The notes under the pieces are model-generated. The model was not told the DNA's origin. It worked only from the letters and a program-made list of their open reading frames with translations, and searched no databases. A program made the translations under genes and the position numbers. Shown one piece after another: positions 12,637 to 20,534 of a stretch of DNA of 45,415 bases. The stretch lies in contig JANQGW010000224.1 of NCBI GenBank assembly GCA_028282905.1, forward strand, positions 1-45,415. Direction: 5' to 3'. This DNA comes from Sedimentisphaerales bacterium (lineage in GTDB: Bacteria; Planctomycetota; Phycisphaerae; Sedimentisphaerales; Anaerohalosphaeraceae). Each line of letters starts with the position of its first letter. Positions within the stretch are counted from its first letter, which is position 1.

Positions 12637-12651
12637 ACAGAAAAATCGAAA

Positions 12652-12683
12652 AAAACTAAAAAAAAGGTGTTTTTTTTAGTTTT
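12652..12683 (-). terminator. A/T-rich hairpin terminator overlapping a stop codon
   Basis: A perfect 14-bp inverted repeat (AAAACTAAAAAAAA at 12652-12665, TTTTTTTTAGTTTT at 12670-12683, 4-nt loop) ends the HEAT-repeat gene, whose TAA stop lies inside the stem. On the minus strand the stem is followed by further T residues. The stem has one G-C pair and 13 A-T pairs, unlike the GC-rich terminators elsewhere in the window. Confidence 0.55.
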
Positions 12684-14940
12684 CCACGTTATCGGCCCTG
12701 TTTTCAGGCAATAACGGCTCTGTTGAGTTGGGTTTGTCCGGCACTTCTGAAGACAGTAGAATCTGGTATAGATTTGATAAATTCGATTTAAATTTTTCCC
12801 ACACAGGTCTTCTGGCGACTGAAACTGTCAAAAGTTTCTCAAAAACCCTGCGCTTCGCCGCGTCAGAAATACCCGGATTTTCCAGAAAGGTGCTCAAAGA
12901 AGTCAGATAGGACGACGATTCGTCAAAATCTGCTTTAAGTAATTTATTTTCAATAACTTGAGACACTTTCTCCGGGGTTTTCGAGTGCAGATATATCTCA
13001 AAAATACTCACCAGCACCGGCTCACTATATGAATGCTCAGCCGGTGAGAACTGAATCTCATCCAGATAAGCAACGCCCTGCTCCCATGCTTGTTGCTGTC
13101 GGTACCACCCGATCAGTCGCTGTCGGGCTAACTTTACATTCTCCGCGTTCTTCTCACCGAGTGCCTTTTGCTCGGCCAAATCAAGTATTTCACGCACGCT
13201 CTCATCCCGACCGCTGTTTTTGCCAAGCTCCGTGGCCCACCTCAGCAAAAAGCCTGACTTTTGCCGCTGACAAATGCGTTTAATGGCCTGCCAGGCCAAA
13301 TCTTTCTGACCATTGGCATTCATTACCTCCAGCAACGGCCCCAATTCATCAGCACCACCCGCCTGTCCGGCCAAATCGATCACAACCTGACGAATCGCTA
13401 AATCATCGTCATACAGCAATCGATTTTCCTTCGCCAAACGCATCGCCTCAACCGGATCGACAGAAACCATGCCTTTAATAGCCGCCAACCGCAAAGCGGA
13501 ATCATCCTTAACAGCCACAGCTTCAACGAAATACTTCTTATACAGCTTACTCGCTTGCGCCTTGGGCACCCCCTGACCACAGAGATGCGACATGACTGAT
13601 AGTAAATCAGCCCGCATTGCCGGATTCTGCGGGGCCGCCTGCTCATAGCGATTAGAAATCAGTACCAAGTAATAATTGATCGAATCTTTTGGTAAGTTGT
13701 TGAGTTCCAATATCTTACGAATAACCTCCGCCCCCTTTTTGGCGGCATCCGTCTGCTCGGAAGCCAAATACTCCGCCGCAATCGACAGCGTTTCGGCCTT
13801 AATATCCGCAGAAAGCTTCACCTCGGAACCCGGCGAAAATGCAAAGAAACACGCCTCGCCCAGCGCTTCAAACATTGCAAGCCGAACCTCCAGGTCATCT
13901 TCCTGCTTAAATTGCTTCAGCAACTGCTCAGCCGGATCCAGCGCACTCATGCTGTTCAAAACCTTGGCCGTCTCTAAACGCACATCGCGTGATTCATCCT
14001 CGAGCAGTGCCAGCAGCATATCACGCAAAGACTCATTATCAGCCATCGGATACTGCGCGACCTTCTCCAGCGCCCAGACACGAACCGCCGCCAGATCGTC
14101 ATTCAGCACCTCCAGCGTCATTTTGGCCCGTCCCTCTTCGGCCAAACCCTCATACTGCTTATCTAAAGCGCCTAAATACAGTTTTTGCCAGCGATCCCGT
14201 TCTGCCTGTACCTGACGCAGTTTCGTTTCTTTCAGCAGCAGTAGTTCCCGGCGGATATCATCGGGACTTTTCCGTTTGAGTTTTTCAAGAATATCATCCC
14301 ACACCTTTCGGCTGGCACCGACGGGAATCCCAAATGCCTCCTGCAAAGCGGTCTCCGCCGCTTTTGAAATCTCTGTGTCCGCATCATCCAAAAGCCCCAC
14401 CAGCCGCGCCAGCGATTGCTTCTCGGAACGGATTTGCAAAACGTAAACCGCATTCAAACGAATTTGACGCGGCTTGTCAGCATCATTTAGAATCGCCTCC
14501 AGAGACATTTCGATATCCTCGTATCCATACAGCAGCAATGCCTCTGCCGCCAAAACCGCCCCTTCGGTGGTGTCCGTGGACAAAATTGCCATCAGCGGCT
14601 CAAGATAAATCGCCCGCGAGCCAATCGCCTGCTCCAACCCCCGGCTTTTAATCAGCGCCTTACAAACCGCCTGACGGGCACTCAGATTCTCACTGGACTT
14701 CAATGCCGACACTAGTGCGTTCCGGCTCGCCTCATCATCACGCAGCAGCAACCCCACCGCCGCATCAACACGAATTTCCTCGGTACTGCCCTGCAGCAGC
14801 GAGTCCCGATAAATACGAAGCTGACGGGCCGATTCTTCCTGCTGAATAGCCGCCCGTTCATCCGCAGCCTGAGCCTGCCCTGCCGTGAACGCAGCCAGAG
14901 TACAGATAAATACCAGGATTTGAAAGACTTTATGCTTCAA
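12676..14940 (-). CDS. Secreted HEAT-repeat protein
   Basis: This 754-residue protein has an N-terminal signal peptide (hydrophobic core around residues 4-20, likely cleavage after AQA near residue 25). Degenerate helical repeats of the HEAT/armadillo type follow over roughly residues 40-390; examples are VRVWALEKVAQYPM, DVRLETAKVLNSM and IRLNAVYVLQIRSEK. The C-terminal half is also helical, TPR- or HEAT-like. HEAT arrays are protein-binding scaffolds, and no catalytic motif was seen. The start is a TTG at 14940 with CAGGTG a few bases upstream. It is a single gene with its own terminator, facing away from the sigma-factor cassettes. Exact function unknown; a periplasmic scaffold is the reasonable inference. 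Confidence 0.75.
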   Translation of the reverse strand: MKHKVFQILVFICTLAAFTAGQAQAADERAAIQQEESARQLRIYRDSLLQGSTEEIRVDAAVGLLLRDDEASRNALVSALKSSENLSARQAVCKALIKSRGLEQAIGSRAIYLEPLMAILSTDTTEGAVLAAEALLLYGYEDIEMSLEAILNDADKPRQIRLNAVYVLQIRSEKQSLARLVGLLDDADTEISKAAETALQEAFGIPVGASRKVWDDILEKLKRKSPDDIRRELLLLKETKLRQVQAERDRWQKLYLGALDKQYEGLAEEGRAKMTLEVLNDDLAAVRVWALEKVAQYPMADNESLRDMLLALLEDESRDVRLETAKVLNSMSALDPAEQLLKQFKQEDDLEVRLAMFEALGEACFFAFSPGSEVKLSADIKAETLSIAAEYLASEQTDAAKKGAEVIRKILELNNLPKDSINYYLVLISNRYEQAAPQNPAMRADLLSVMSHLCGQGVPKAQASKLYKKYFVEAVAVKDDSALRLAAIKGMVSVDPVEAMRLAKENRLLYDDDLAIRQVVIDLAGQAGGADELGPLLEVMNANGQKDLAWQAIKRICQRQKSGFLLRWATELGKNSGRDESVREILDLAEQKALGEKNAENVKLARQRLIGWYRQQQAWEQGVAYLDEIQFSPAEHSYSEPVLVSIFEIYLHSKTPEKVSQVIENKLLKADFDESSSYLTSLSTFLENPGISDAAKRRVFEKLLTVSVARRPVWEKFKSNLSNLYQILLSSEVPDKPNSTEPLLPENRADNVEN

Positions 14941-15221
14941 AACACACCTGAGTGAATAATAAAAACCACACGTACATCCATTCTATCGGCGATTTCGGGC
15001 TATACTATCACAAAACCTTTCCCCTTCCAGCAAGAAGAGGAAAATAATTTTGATAAATCGCATTTTCTTCACAATTCCCCTTCCATATAGTACGGATTGG
15101 AACCATACTCTGTTCGTTTCCAATCCTATGCAAAAACGCCGCAGCACAAGCCATGCGGATACGCAATCGAATCTCCTTCACCCTCTCACACAGCTTCCAA
15201 TATAACGCTTCTGTACTTTAA

Positions 15222-16133
15222 TCAGCGCCCCAACCTGACCGTCGCATACACCGGGAAGTGATCCGACGGATACCGCCCGTCAAACTCCCGCTTATCCAGC
15301 CCCACCTCGATAATCTCGGTTGAATCGGTCACAAGCACATGGTCAATCTTCCTGCCCCCGGTGCGCCCCTTAAACCCGTGAAATGTCCCGTCCGGCTGCC
15401 GGCTGCGATTCAGCATCTGCCACGAATCCACCATCCGCGGACACGGCGTCTCATAACCAATCTCCTGCAAATACAGCATCGCCGGATTATCCATCCCCAT
15501 ATTAAAATCCCCCATCACCACAAACGGCGCCGCCTCATTCCGGCGTGTGATCATCTTGGCCAGCAGTTCCGTACTTTTCACACGTGACACCTGCGACGCA
15601 TGATCCAGATGCAGATTATACACGTAAAACATCTTGCCCGACTCAATTTCCGTCAGCCGCACCCATGTGCAAATTCGCGGCAGCGTATTGCCCCAGTGCT
15701 TGGTGCCGGCCTTCCACGGCGAATTAGAAAACCAGAACGTCCCGGAATCGCCCAAGGAAAACCTGTCCCGCCGATACAGCACCGGAGATGCCTCGCCAGC
15801 GCTCTTACCGTCATCCCGACCGGCAAACACCACACCGTACTGGGGTAGCGCCTGCCGAACGGCCGCAATCTGAAACGCCTCGGCCTCCTGCAAACCGACC
15901 ACATCCGCCCGGTGCGAGGCAATCACATCAAACACCAAATCCTTGCGAAGCTCCCAGCGATTGCCTCCGTCACCGGCACTGCCGTAACGAATATTAAACG
16001 TCAGCACCTTAACAACTCCGCTTTCAGCAGCCGTAAACTCTATCTCCCGGGCAATCTTCTCCTCTTGCGCTCCGCACCCGTACAATACAAAAACAACCGG
16101 TAAAACAATCAAAATCCTTTTAAACCAAGCCAA
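15222..16133 (-). CDS. Endonuclease/exonuclease/phosphatase-family lipoprotein
   Basis: This 303-residue protein has the DNase I-like fold of metal-dependent phosphodiesterases and phosphomonoesterases. The signature blocks are in order: LTFNIRYG (Asn ligand), VVGLQEAE (catalytic Glu), YNLHLDH, VVMGDFNM (Asp/Asn) and GRKIDHVLV with SDHFPVYA (catalytic Asp-His). The N-terminus is a lipoprotein signal with C20 in VLYGC, so it is probably an envelope-anchored hydrolase. Substrate cannot be deduced; phospholipid head groups, nucleic acid or sugar phosphates are possible. The start is TTG 16133 with a near-perfect AGGAGG seven bases upstream. It is transcribed divergently from the first sigma-factor gene. 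Confidence 0.85.
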   Translation of the reverse strand: MAWFKRILIVLPVVFVLYGCGAQEEKIAREIEFTAAESGVVKVLTFNIRYGSAGDGGNRWELRKDLVFDVIASHRADVVGLQEAEAFQIAAVRQALPQYGVVFAGRDDGKSAGEASPVLYRRDRFSLGDSGTFWFSNSPWKAGTKHWGNTLPRICTWVRLTEIESGKMFYVYNLHLDHASQVSRVKSTELLAKMITRRNEAAPFVVMGDFNMGMDNPAMLYLQEIGYETPCPRMVDSWQMLNRSRQPDGTFHGFKGRTGGRKIDHVLVTDSTEIIEVGLDKREFDGRYPSDHFPVYATVRLGR

Positions 16134-16278
16134 TAGTCAACCTCCTGTGTCTTATTATTGCTCAACATAAAATACCGTTCTTCAAGAGTTTATCGGTTTT
16201 TCGGGCATTGTTCAAACCTCATTCTAAAAAAGTTCGATTTTTCCTGTAAGATATAGGTTACCGACAACGTCATAATAA

Positions 16279-16851
16279 GTGACGGAAGCAGAATTCAGAA
16301 GAATCGAGGTTACAGGTTTGGGACATTGGAATATTACAATTGAAGAACATGGATCTCGGGTTTGGAACATTGTTTATCGCATCCTGGGAAATGACGCGGA
16401 TGCTTCGGATTGTTTTCAGGAAGTGTTTTTGTCGGCCGTAAAATCCTCCCGAAAACGAAAAATTCGCAACATGGGAGCATTTTTAAGCTTGCTGGCTTCA
16501 CAGCGAGCCATTGACATGCTGCGAAAACAGAAAACCAATATCCGGATGAGTACTTTTTCAGCCGACTGTGAACACATAGAAAGCCATGAAGTCTCACCGG
16601 AATATTGTATGCAGTCCGATGAACTCTCGAAGCAGCTGCGCCAGGCGTTATTGAAAATACCTCGTATTGAAGCTCAGGTGTTTTGCCTGCGAACCTTGAA
16701 TGAATTCAGCTACCGTCAAATTGCTGATGAAATGAATGTCAATGAAAACTACGTAGGTGTTTTGATTAATCGTGCACGAGGTAAACTCCAAAAAATTCTG
16801 AAAACTGTTTCCGTCGATTATCATTGTGGACGGGAGGTGCCCCATGAATAA
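16279..16851 (+). CDS. ECF-type sigma factor, cassette 1
   Basis: This is an RNA polymerase sigma factor of the ECF type, with only regions 2 and 4. Region 2 is seen as VWNIVYRILGNDADASDCFQ, continuing into the -10 recognition helix RAIDMLRKQK. Region 4 is ALLKIPRIEAQVFCLRTLN followed by the helix-turn-helix YRQIADEMNVNENYVGVLIN. The longest frame opens at GTG 16279 (190 residues), which has no clear ribosome site. An in-frame TTG (16318) has GAGG about 8 nt upstream and would give a 177-residue protein, closer to the usual start of region 2. The stop overlaps the next gene's ATG by 8 bp, so the two are translationally coupled. Confidence 0.85.
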   Translation: MTEAEFRRIEVTGLGHWNITIEEHGSRVWNIVYRILGNDADASDCFQEVFLSAVKSSRKRKIRNMGAFLSLLASQRAIDMLRKQKTNIRMSTFSADCEHIESHEVSPEYCMQSDELSKQLRQALLKIPRIEAQVFCLRTLNEFSYRQIADEMNVNENYVGVLINRARGKLQKILKTVSVDYHCGREVPHE

Positions 16852-18169
16852 AGAACATGATATTTTAGAACAGGCGGCCAAGGCCTTTTCAGAAGGCCCC
16901 ATCCCGAGCGGTCCACCGGAAGATCTGATCCGGCAAACGCTGGACAAGATCGAAAAAGAACAGACAACCATTCCATTACTGGAAAGGATACTGAAAATGA
17001 AATCTTTACCCAAAATAGCAGTCGCGGCGATCATTATTGTCGCACTCTCAGCAGTCTTGTTATTCCCCACAGGCCCGGGAAGCTTTGCTTTAGCAGATGT
17101 TTATGAAATAGTCCAACAAGCACCGGCCTTTGTGTACAAGATGTCCATGACCATGAACGGAACGATGACGGGAAGCACACCGCCGCAGAATATGGAAATG
17201 GAAGGTACGATCACCGTCTCAAAGGAATACGGCATGATAATGGAAAATACCATGCATATGATCGATCAGAATACAACGATGACACAAAACATATATATTC
17301 TGTCGGCTGAAAAGAAAATGATTCAGATTATGCCAAATGAAAAAAAATATATCACAATGGCATTCACAGAGGACCTTTTGCAAAAAATGAAAGAACAGAA
17401 TAACGACCCTCGTGAGATGATCAAAAAAATACTGAAAAGTGAATATACCGATCTTGGAATCTCAGAGATTGACGGCGTCAAAGTACAGGGCTTCCAGACA
17501 ACCGATCCAGCCTATGCCGGCGTCATGTGCGATGATATCAATGCGACAATCTGGGTCGATGTTAAAACCGGTCTGCCCTACCGCTCTGAATTCTCGATGA
17601 AGATCGGTGAAACCCTTGAAATGCAAGGAGAAATGTACGATTACGAATGGAATACCATAGTTCAGGCTGATGATTTTGTGCCGGTCATCCCGGAAGATTA
17701 TACATCCATGGGTAACGTCGAACTGCCGAAGATGGACGAAACTTCAGCAATCGATGGATTGCGTTTCCATGCCGAACTGGTAGGCAGTTATCCGGAAAAA
17801 ATCGATATGGCGAACCTGATGCAGGCCATGAGCAAAATAAGAGAAAGCGAGACTGAAGCTGCCATCGAATTTAAGAAGCAAATGGAATTGGCAAAAACAG
17901 AAGAAGATACAGTTCAAGCAATGATGCAGCAAATGGCCCCACTGCAATCACTCAGCATGTTCTATGCTAACTTAGTACAGGAAAAGAAAGATGTAGCCTA
18001 TTTCGGCAGCCAGGTCACACCGGACGATTCTGATGCGGTCCTGATGCGATGGAAAGTCGAAGGCACCACCTATAAAGTCATCTTCGGCGACCTGACGATT
18101 GCGGAAATGGAATACGAAAAACTCAAAGACATCGAACCACAACCGAAGACCGAACCGTCTCAGCCGTAA
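16844..18169 (+). CDS. Membrane-anchored anti-sigma-like protein with LolA-like region, cassette 1
   Basis: This 441-residue protein starts at ATG 16844 behind GGGAGG and overlaps the sigma gene. Layout: a charged cytoplasmic N-terminus of about 50 residues, one TM segment (about residues 56-76), then a periplasmic domain. That domain resembles LolA/DUF-type lipoprotein-binding sensors, with repeated amphipathic strands and an ending DYEWNTIVQADDFVPVIPEDY. A Met/Gln-rich C-terminal region follows. The zinc-type HxxxCxxC anti-sigma motif is absent. Role as regulator of the preceding sigma factor is inferred from coupling and topology. An internal ATG (16997) with GGAAAGGA upstream lies directly before the TM segment. 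A strong terminator follows. Confidence 0.7.
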   Translation: MNKEHDILEQAAKAFSEGPIPSGPPEDLIRQTLDKIEKEQTTIPLLERILKMKSLPKIAVAAIIIVALSAVLLFPTGPGSFALADVYEIVQQAPAFVYKMSMTMNGTMTGSTPPQNMEMEGTITVSKEYGMIMENTMHMIDQNTTMTQNIYILSAEKKMIQIMPNEKKYITMAFTEDLLQKMKEQNNDPREMIKKILKSEYTDLGISEIDGVKVQGFQTTDPAYAGVMCDDINATIWVDVKTGLPYRSEFSMKIGETLEMQGEMYDYEWNTIVQADDFVPVIPEDYTSMGNVELPKMDETSAIDGLRFHAELVGSYPEKIDMANLMQAMSKIRESETEAAIEFKKQMELAKTEEDTVQAMMQQMAPLQSLSMFYANLVQEKKDVAYFGSQVTPDDSDAVLMRWKVEGTTYKVIFGDLTIAEMEYEKLKDIEPQPKTEPSQP

Positions 18170-18192
18170 AGCTGCCTGACTTCAAAACCTCA

Positions 18193-18226
18193 AGCCCGGA
18201 TTTTGAAAATAATCCGGGCTTTTTTT
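18193..18226 (+). terminator. Terminator of sigma cassette 1
   Basis: Perfect 10-bp arms AGCCCGGATT (18193-18202) and AATCCGGGCT (18211-18220) with an 8-nt loop are followed by seven T residues. It ends the first sigma/anti-sigma pair 24 bp after its stop. Confidence 0.9.
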
Positions 18227-18361
18227 ATTTTTGGGTCGCATTTCACGCCCTAAACGTGTCTATAATAGCGGATTGAAAAGTGATAAGCCTCGCCCAAACG
18301 GGCGACTCCTTAATTTTGCTTTTTGATCTTTGATGTTTAATTTGTCATTGAAAGGCCTTTG

Positions 18362-18888
18362 GTGACACAATCGGATGCCCAGTTAGTACAGGAAGTTCTG
18401 GATGGCAGCAAACAGGCGTTTGCCCTGCTGGTGAGCCGCTACGAGCGGTCCGTCCGTGCGGCAGCGACGCGTATCGTTCAATCAACGCACGCCGCTGACG
18501 ATATCGCACAGGAAGCATTTGTGCGAGCCTGGCAGCAGTTGCCAACATTGCGAAATCCGAAGGTCTTCGGCCCGTGGCTGATAAAAATCACCCGCCGATG
18601 TGCCATCGATAGTCTCAGAGAACAGCAGTCATTAAATTATACCGACAGTCTCGATCAAATGGCCGCCCACGAGCGAAACGGCACGCTCGACGAGAAACAC
18701 CAACATCTGCTGGAGACGATTGATAAACTGCCCGCCTCCGAGCGCCAGGTTGTAATGCTTCGCTACTTCGCCCGCATACCGTGCGGAATGTCGCGACCAT
18801 TGTCGGCCGCAGTGTCGGAACCGTTACTAAACAGCTCTCACGAGCCCATAAACGCCTGAAACGTCGTTTACAGGAGTCGGAAAAATGA
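18362..18888 (+). CDS. ECF-type sigma factor, cassette 2 (frameshifted)
   Basis: Region 2 is intact (YERSVRAAATRIVQSTHAAD, then AQEAFVRAWQQLP) and region 4 begins normally with LPASERQVVMLRYFAR. The frame then runs out of register: read directly it ends at 18859 in an unrelated tail. One frame over, from GTG 18781, the DNA encodes VRNVATIVGRSVGTVTKQLS and RAHKRLKRRLQESEK, exactly the expected helix-turn-helix and end of an ECF factor. A single missing base between about 18770 and 18780 explains this. The restored stop (18886-18888) overlaps the next ATG in an ATGA junction, as expected for an intact gene. Start is GTG 18362 behind GAAAGG (TTG 18359 also possible). Either the gene is freshly broken or the sequence has an error. 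Confidence 0.8.
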
Positions 18889-19817
18889 ACTCAAAGAACG
18901 ATATAGAGCAAAAACTCGAAAACTTAGCCGACGCCCTCGGCACACGCGATACCTTTGTCAATGACGTCATGAACCGTATCGAGAACTCCCCTGTACAACC
19001 CGGCAAAAAACAAACGCCAAACCATGTACTCAGGAGAATTTTTATGAAACACCGAATCATGAAACTATCAGCCGCGGCCATAATTTTTATCGCCGCAACT
19101 CTAACCTTGACCGTCTTCGACAAAACCGTATCACCGACCTACGCACTCCAACAGACCATAGACGCATATAAATCTTTACGTTTTATGCATTTTACGGAAT
19201 ATTCCACTGAAACGAATAAGCCGCTGCAAATCGTTTGGGCTGAATTCAATCCGGATGGAAAAATCAAGAACTTCCGATGTTATCAGTTGACCGGCAACGA
19301 TGGAAGTGGTTTTCAGGATACTATCATTGCAGATGTTAATGATGGCAGTGCCAGCATGTGGCGTTGTTCAGATAAATCAACCGTATTATACTGTGGAAGG
19401 CTACGGATTGAAAAAAATGGTTTAACAATCGATGAATATTTGTCGCGAACCCTTAAACTGCTCGACCCAAAACAGTTTTTCGAAGAAGCTAAAAAACTCC
19501 ATAACAAAAAGAAAGCAACCATCATTGTCAAGCAACCGGCAGACATTTCAAAACCGATACATTTAACGGTAACATTCGAGTCCAAGCTCGAGTTCTTGTT
19601 TTTTTCGATAGAACAAATAATCGCTGAAATTGACCAGACATCTAAGTTTGCTCTCAAACTGAATTTAGTCAAACCCAAAGACGGCAAGTACCAAGAAAAA
19701 TCCGTAATCAAATATCAGAACTTCAATCAACCGATCGACCCTGCAATATTCGAATTTGATAAAACAAATGGACAGGCGTCGGTTTCCGCAAAAGAATTGC
19801 TGAAAGAAGTACAATAG
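18885..19817 (+). CDS. Membrane-anchored anti-sigma-like protein with LolA-like region, cassette 2
   Basis: This 310-residue protein starts at ATG 18885, four bases overlapping the restored sigma frame. It has a charged cytoplasmic segment (residues 1-53), a TM helix (about 59-77) and a periplasmic domain beginning YALQQTIDAYKSLRFMHF. The ending YQNFNQPIDPAIFEFD matches the equivalent FHDYNQAIDPAMFEFD of cassette 3, so the two are paralogues. No zinc motif is visible. Probable role: it holds the sigma factor at the membrane and responds to an envelope signal; this is inferred from layout. AGGAGA six bases before an in-frame ATG at 19044 suggests a second start just before the TM helix. Confidence 0.7.
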   Translation: MNSKNDIEQKLENLADALGTRDTFVNDVMNRIENSPVQPGKKQTPNHVLRRIFMKHRIMKLSAAAIIFIAATLTLTVFDKTVSPTYALQQTIDAYKSLRFMHFTEYSTETNKPLQIVWAEFNPDGKIKNFRCYQLTGNDGSGFQDTIIADVNDGSASMWRCSDKSTVLYCGRLRIEKNGLTIDEYLSRTLKLLDPKQFFEEAKKLHNKKKATIIVKQPADISKPIHLTVTFESKLEFLFFSIEQIIAEIDQTSKFALKLNLVKPKDGKYQEKSVIKYQNFNQPIDPAIFEFDKTNGQASVSAKELLKEVQ

Positions 19818-19844
19818 ACTTATAACGCAACACAAATCTCTATT

Positions 19845-19872
19845 AAGCCGGTCATTTTAAGCCGGCTTTTTC
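19845..19872 (+). terminator. Terminator of sigma cassette 2
   Basis: Arms AAGCCGG (19845-19851) and CCGGCTT (19862-19868) with a 10-nt loop are followed by a T-rich tract. It lies just after the cassette 2 stop. Confidence 0.75.
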
Positions 19873-19900
19873 TTTTCTTCGCTTTCTTTTTTAGCAAAAT

Positions 19901-19916
19901 GTCTATTTTCATAGAC
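19901..19916. promoter_or_regulatory. Small inverted repeat upstream of sigma cassette 3
   Basis: GTCTAT-TTTC-ATAGAC is a perfect 6-bp inverted repeat 62 bp upstream of the cassette 3 sigma start and downstream of the cassette 2 terminator. It could be an operator or a weak hairpin. No match to a known factor was recognised. Confidence 0.3.
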
Positions 19917-19977
19917 GAAATGGCCGTGTTCATCCGTTATATTGTCGAAAACCGTGATTCTATAGGGATTTTTGGCG

Positions 19978-20508
19978 ATGCCGGACGAAAAAAAGTTAAT
20001 TAAGCAATTCAATCAGGGCAGCAAAGACGCGCTTTGTAAGATTTACCAGCGATACAAGAACGACTTGTACGCACTGGCCATGTCGCTGCTCAATGACGCC
20101 CACGCCGCCGAAGACGCGGTGCATGATGTTTTCGTCCGTTTCGCTCAAAAAAGCGGCAGCTATGTCCTGCAGGGCACACTGAAAAACTATCTGCTAACCA
20201 GCGTGGCCAACCGAGCACGCGACTTTTACCGGTTGAAATCACAAAACAACGTGGCGCTGGTAAACGGCGTTCCGATGCCCTGCACAGACTATGGCCCGGC
20301 CCAATACGCCATAGAAACGGAAGAATACATCGTTTTGCAGCAGACATTGGCCAAACTGCCCTACCAGCAGCGTGAAGTCATTCTGCTTCACCTGCATCAT
20401 GATATGACCTTTCAGGAAATTGCCTCCGCGCAAGGCATTTCGATTAATACAGTACAAAGTCGGTACCGATACGGTTTGGAAAAGCTTCAGCTCATCTGGA
20501 AACGCTGA
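19978..20508 (+). CDS. ECF-type sigma factor, cassette 3
   Basis: This 176-residue ECF sigma factor contains region 2 (YKNDLYALAMSLLNDAHAAE, then AVHDVFVRFAQK) and region 4 (LAKLPYQQREVILLHLHHDM with the helix-turn-helix FQEIASAQGISINTVQSRYR). ATG 19978 is chosen because AGGGA lies a suitable distance upstream; an in-frame TTG six bases earlier is less likely. A 26-bp gap separates it from its partner, unlike the overlaps in cassettes 1 and 2. It differs enough from the other two sigma factors that recent duplication is unlikely. Promoter targets are unknown. Confidence 0.88.
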   Translation: MPDEKKLIKQFNQGSKDALCKIYQRYKNDLYALAMSLLNDAHAAEDAVHDVFVRFAQKSGSYVLQGTLKNYLLTSVANRARDFYRLKSQNNVALVNGVPMPCTDYGPAQYAIETEEYIVLQQTLAKLPYQQREVILLHLHHDMTFQEIASAQGISINTVQSRYRYGLEKLQLIWKR

Positions 20509-20534
20509 CTTTTCCATAGAAAGGAAGCAGTACA

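Noticed and set aside
18762-18785. Programmed -1 frameshift in the second sigma gene
   Set aside because: No slippery heptamer or clear downstream structure is seen; a base loss or sequence error is simpler.
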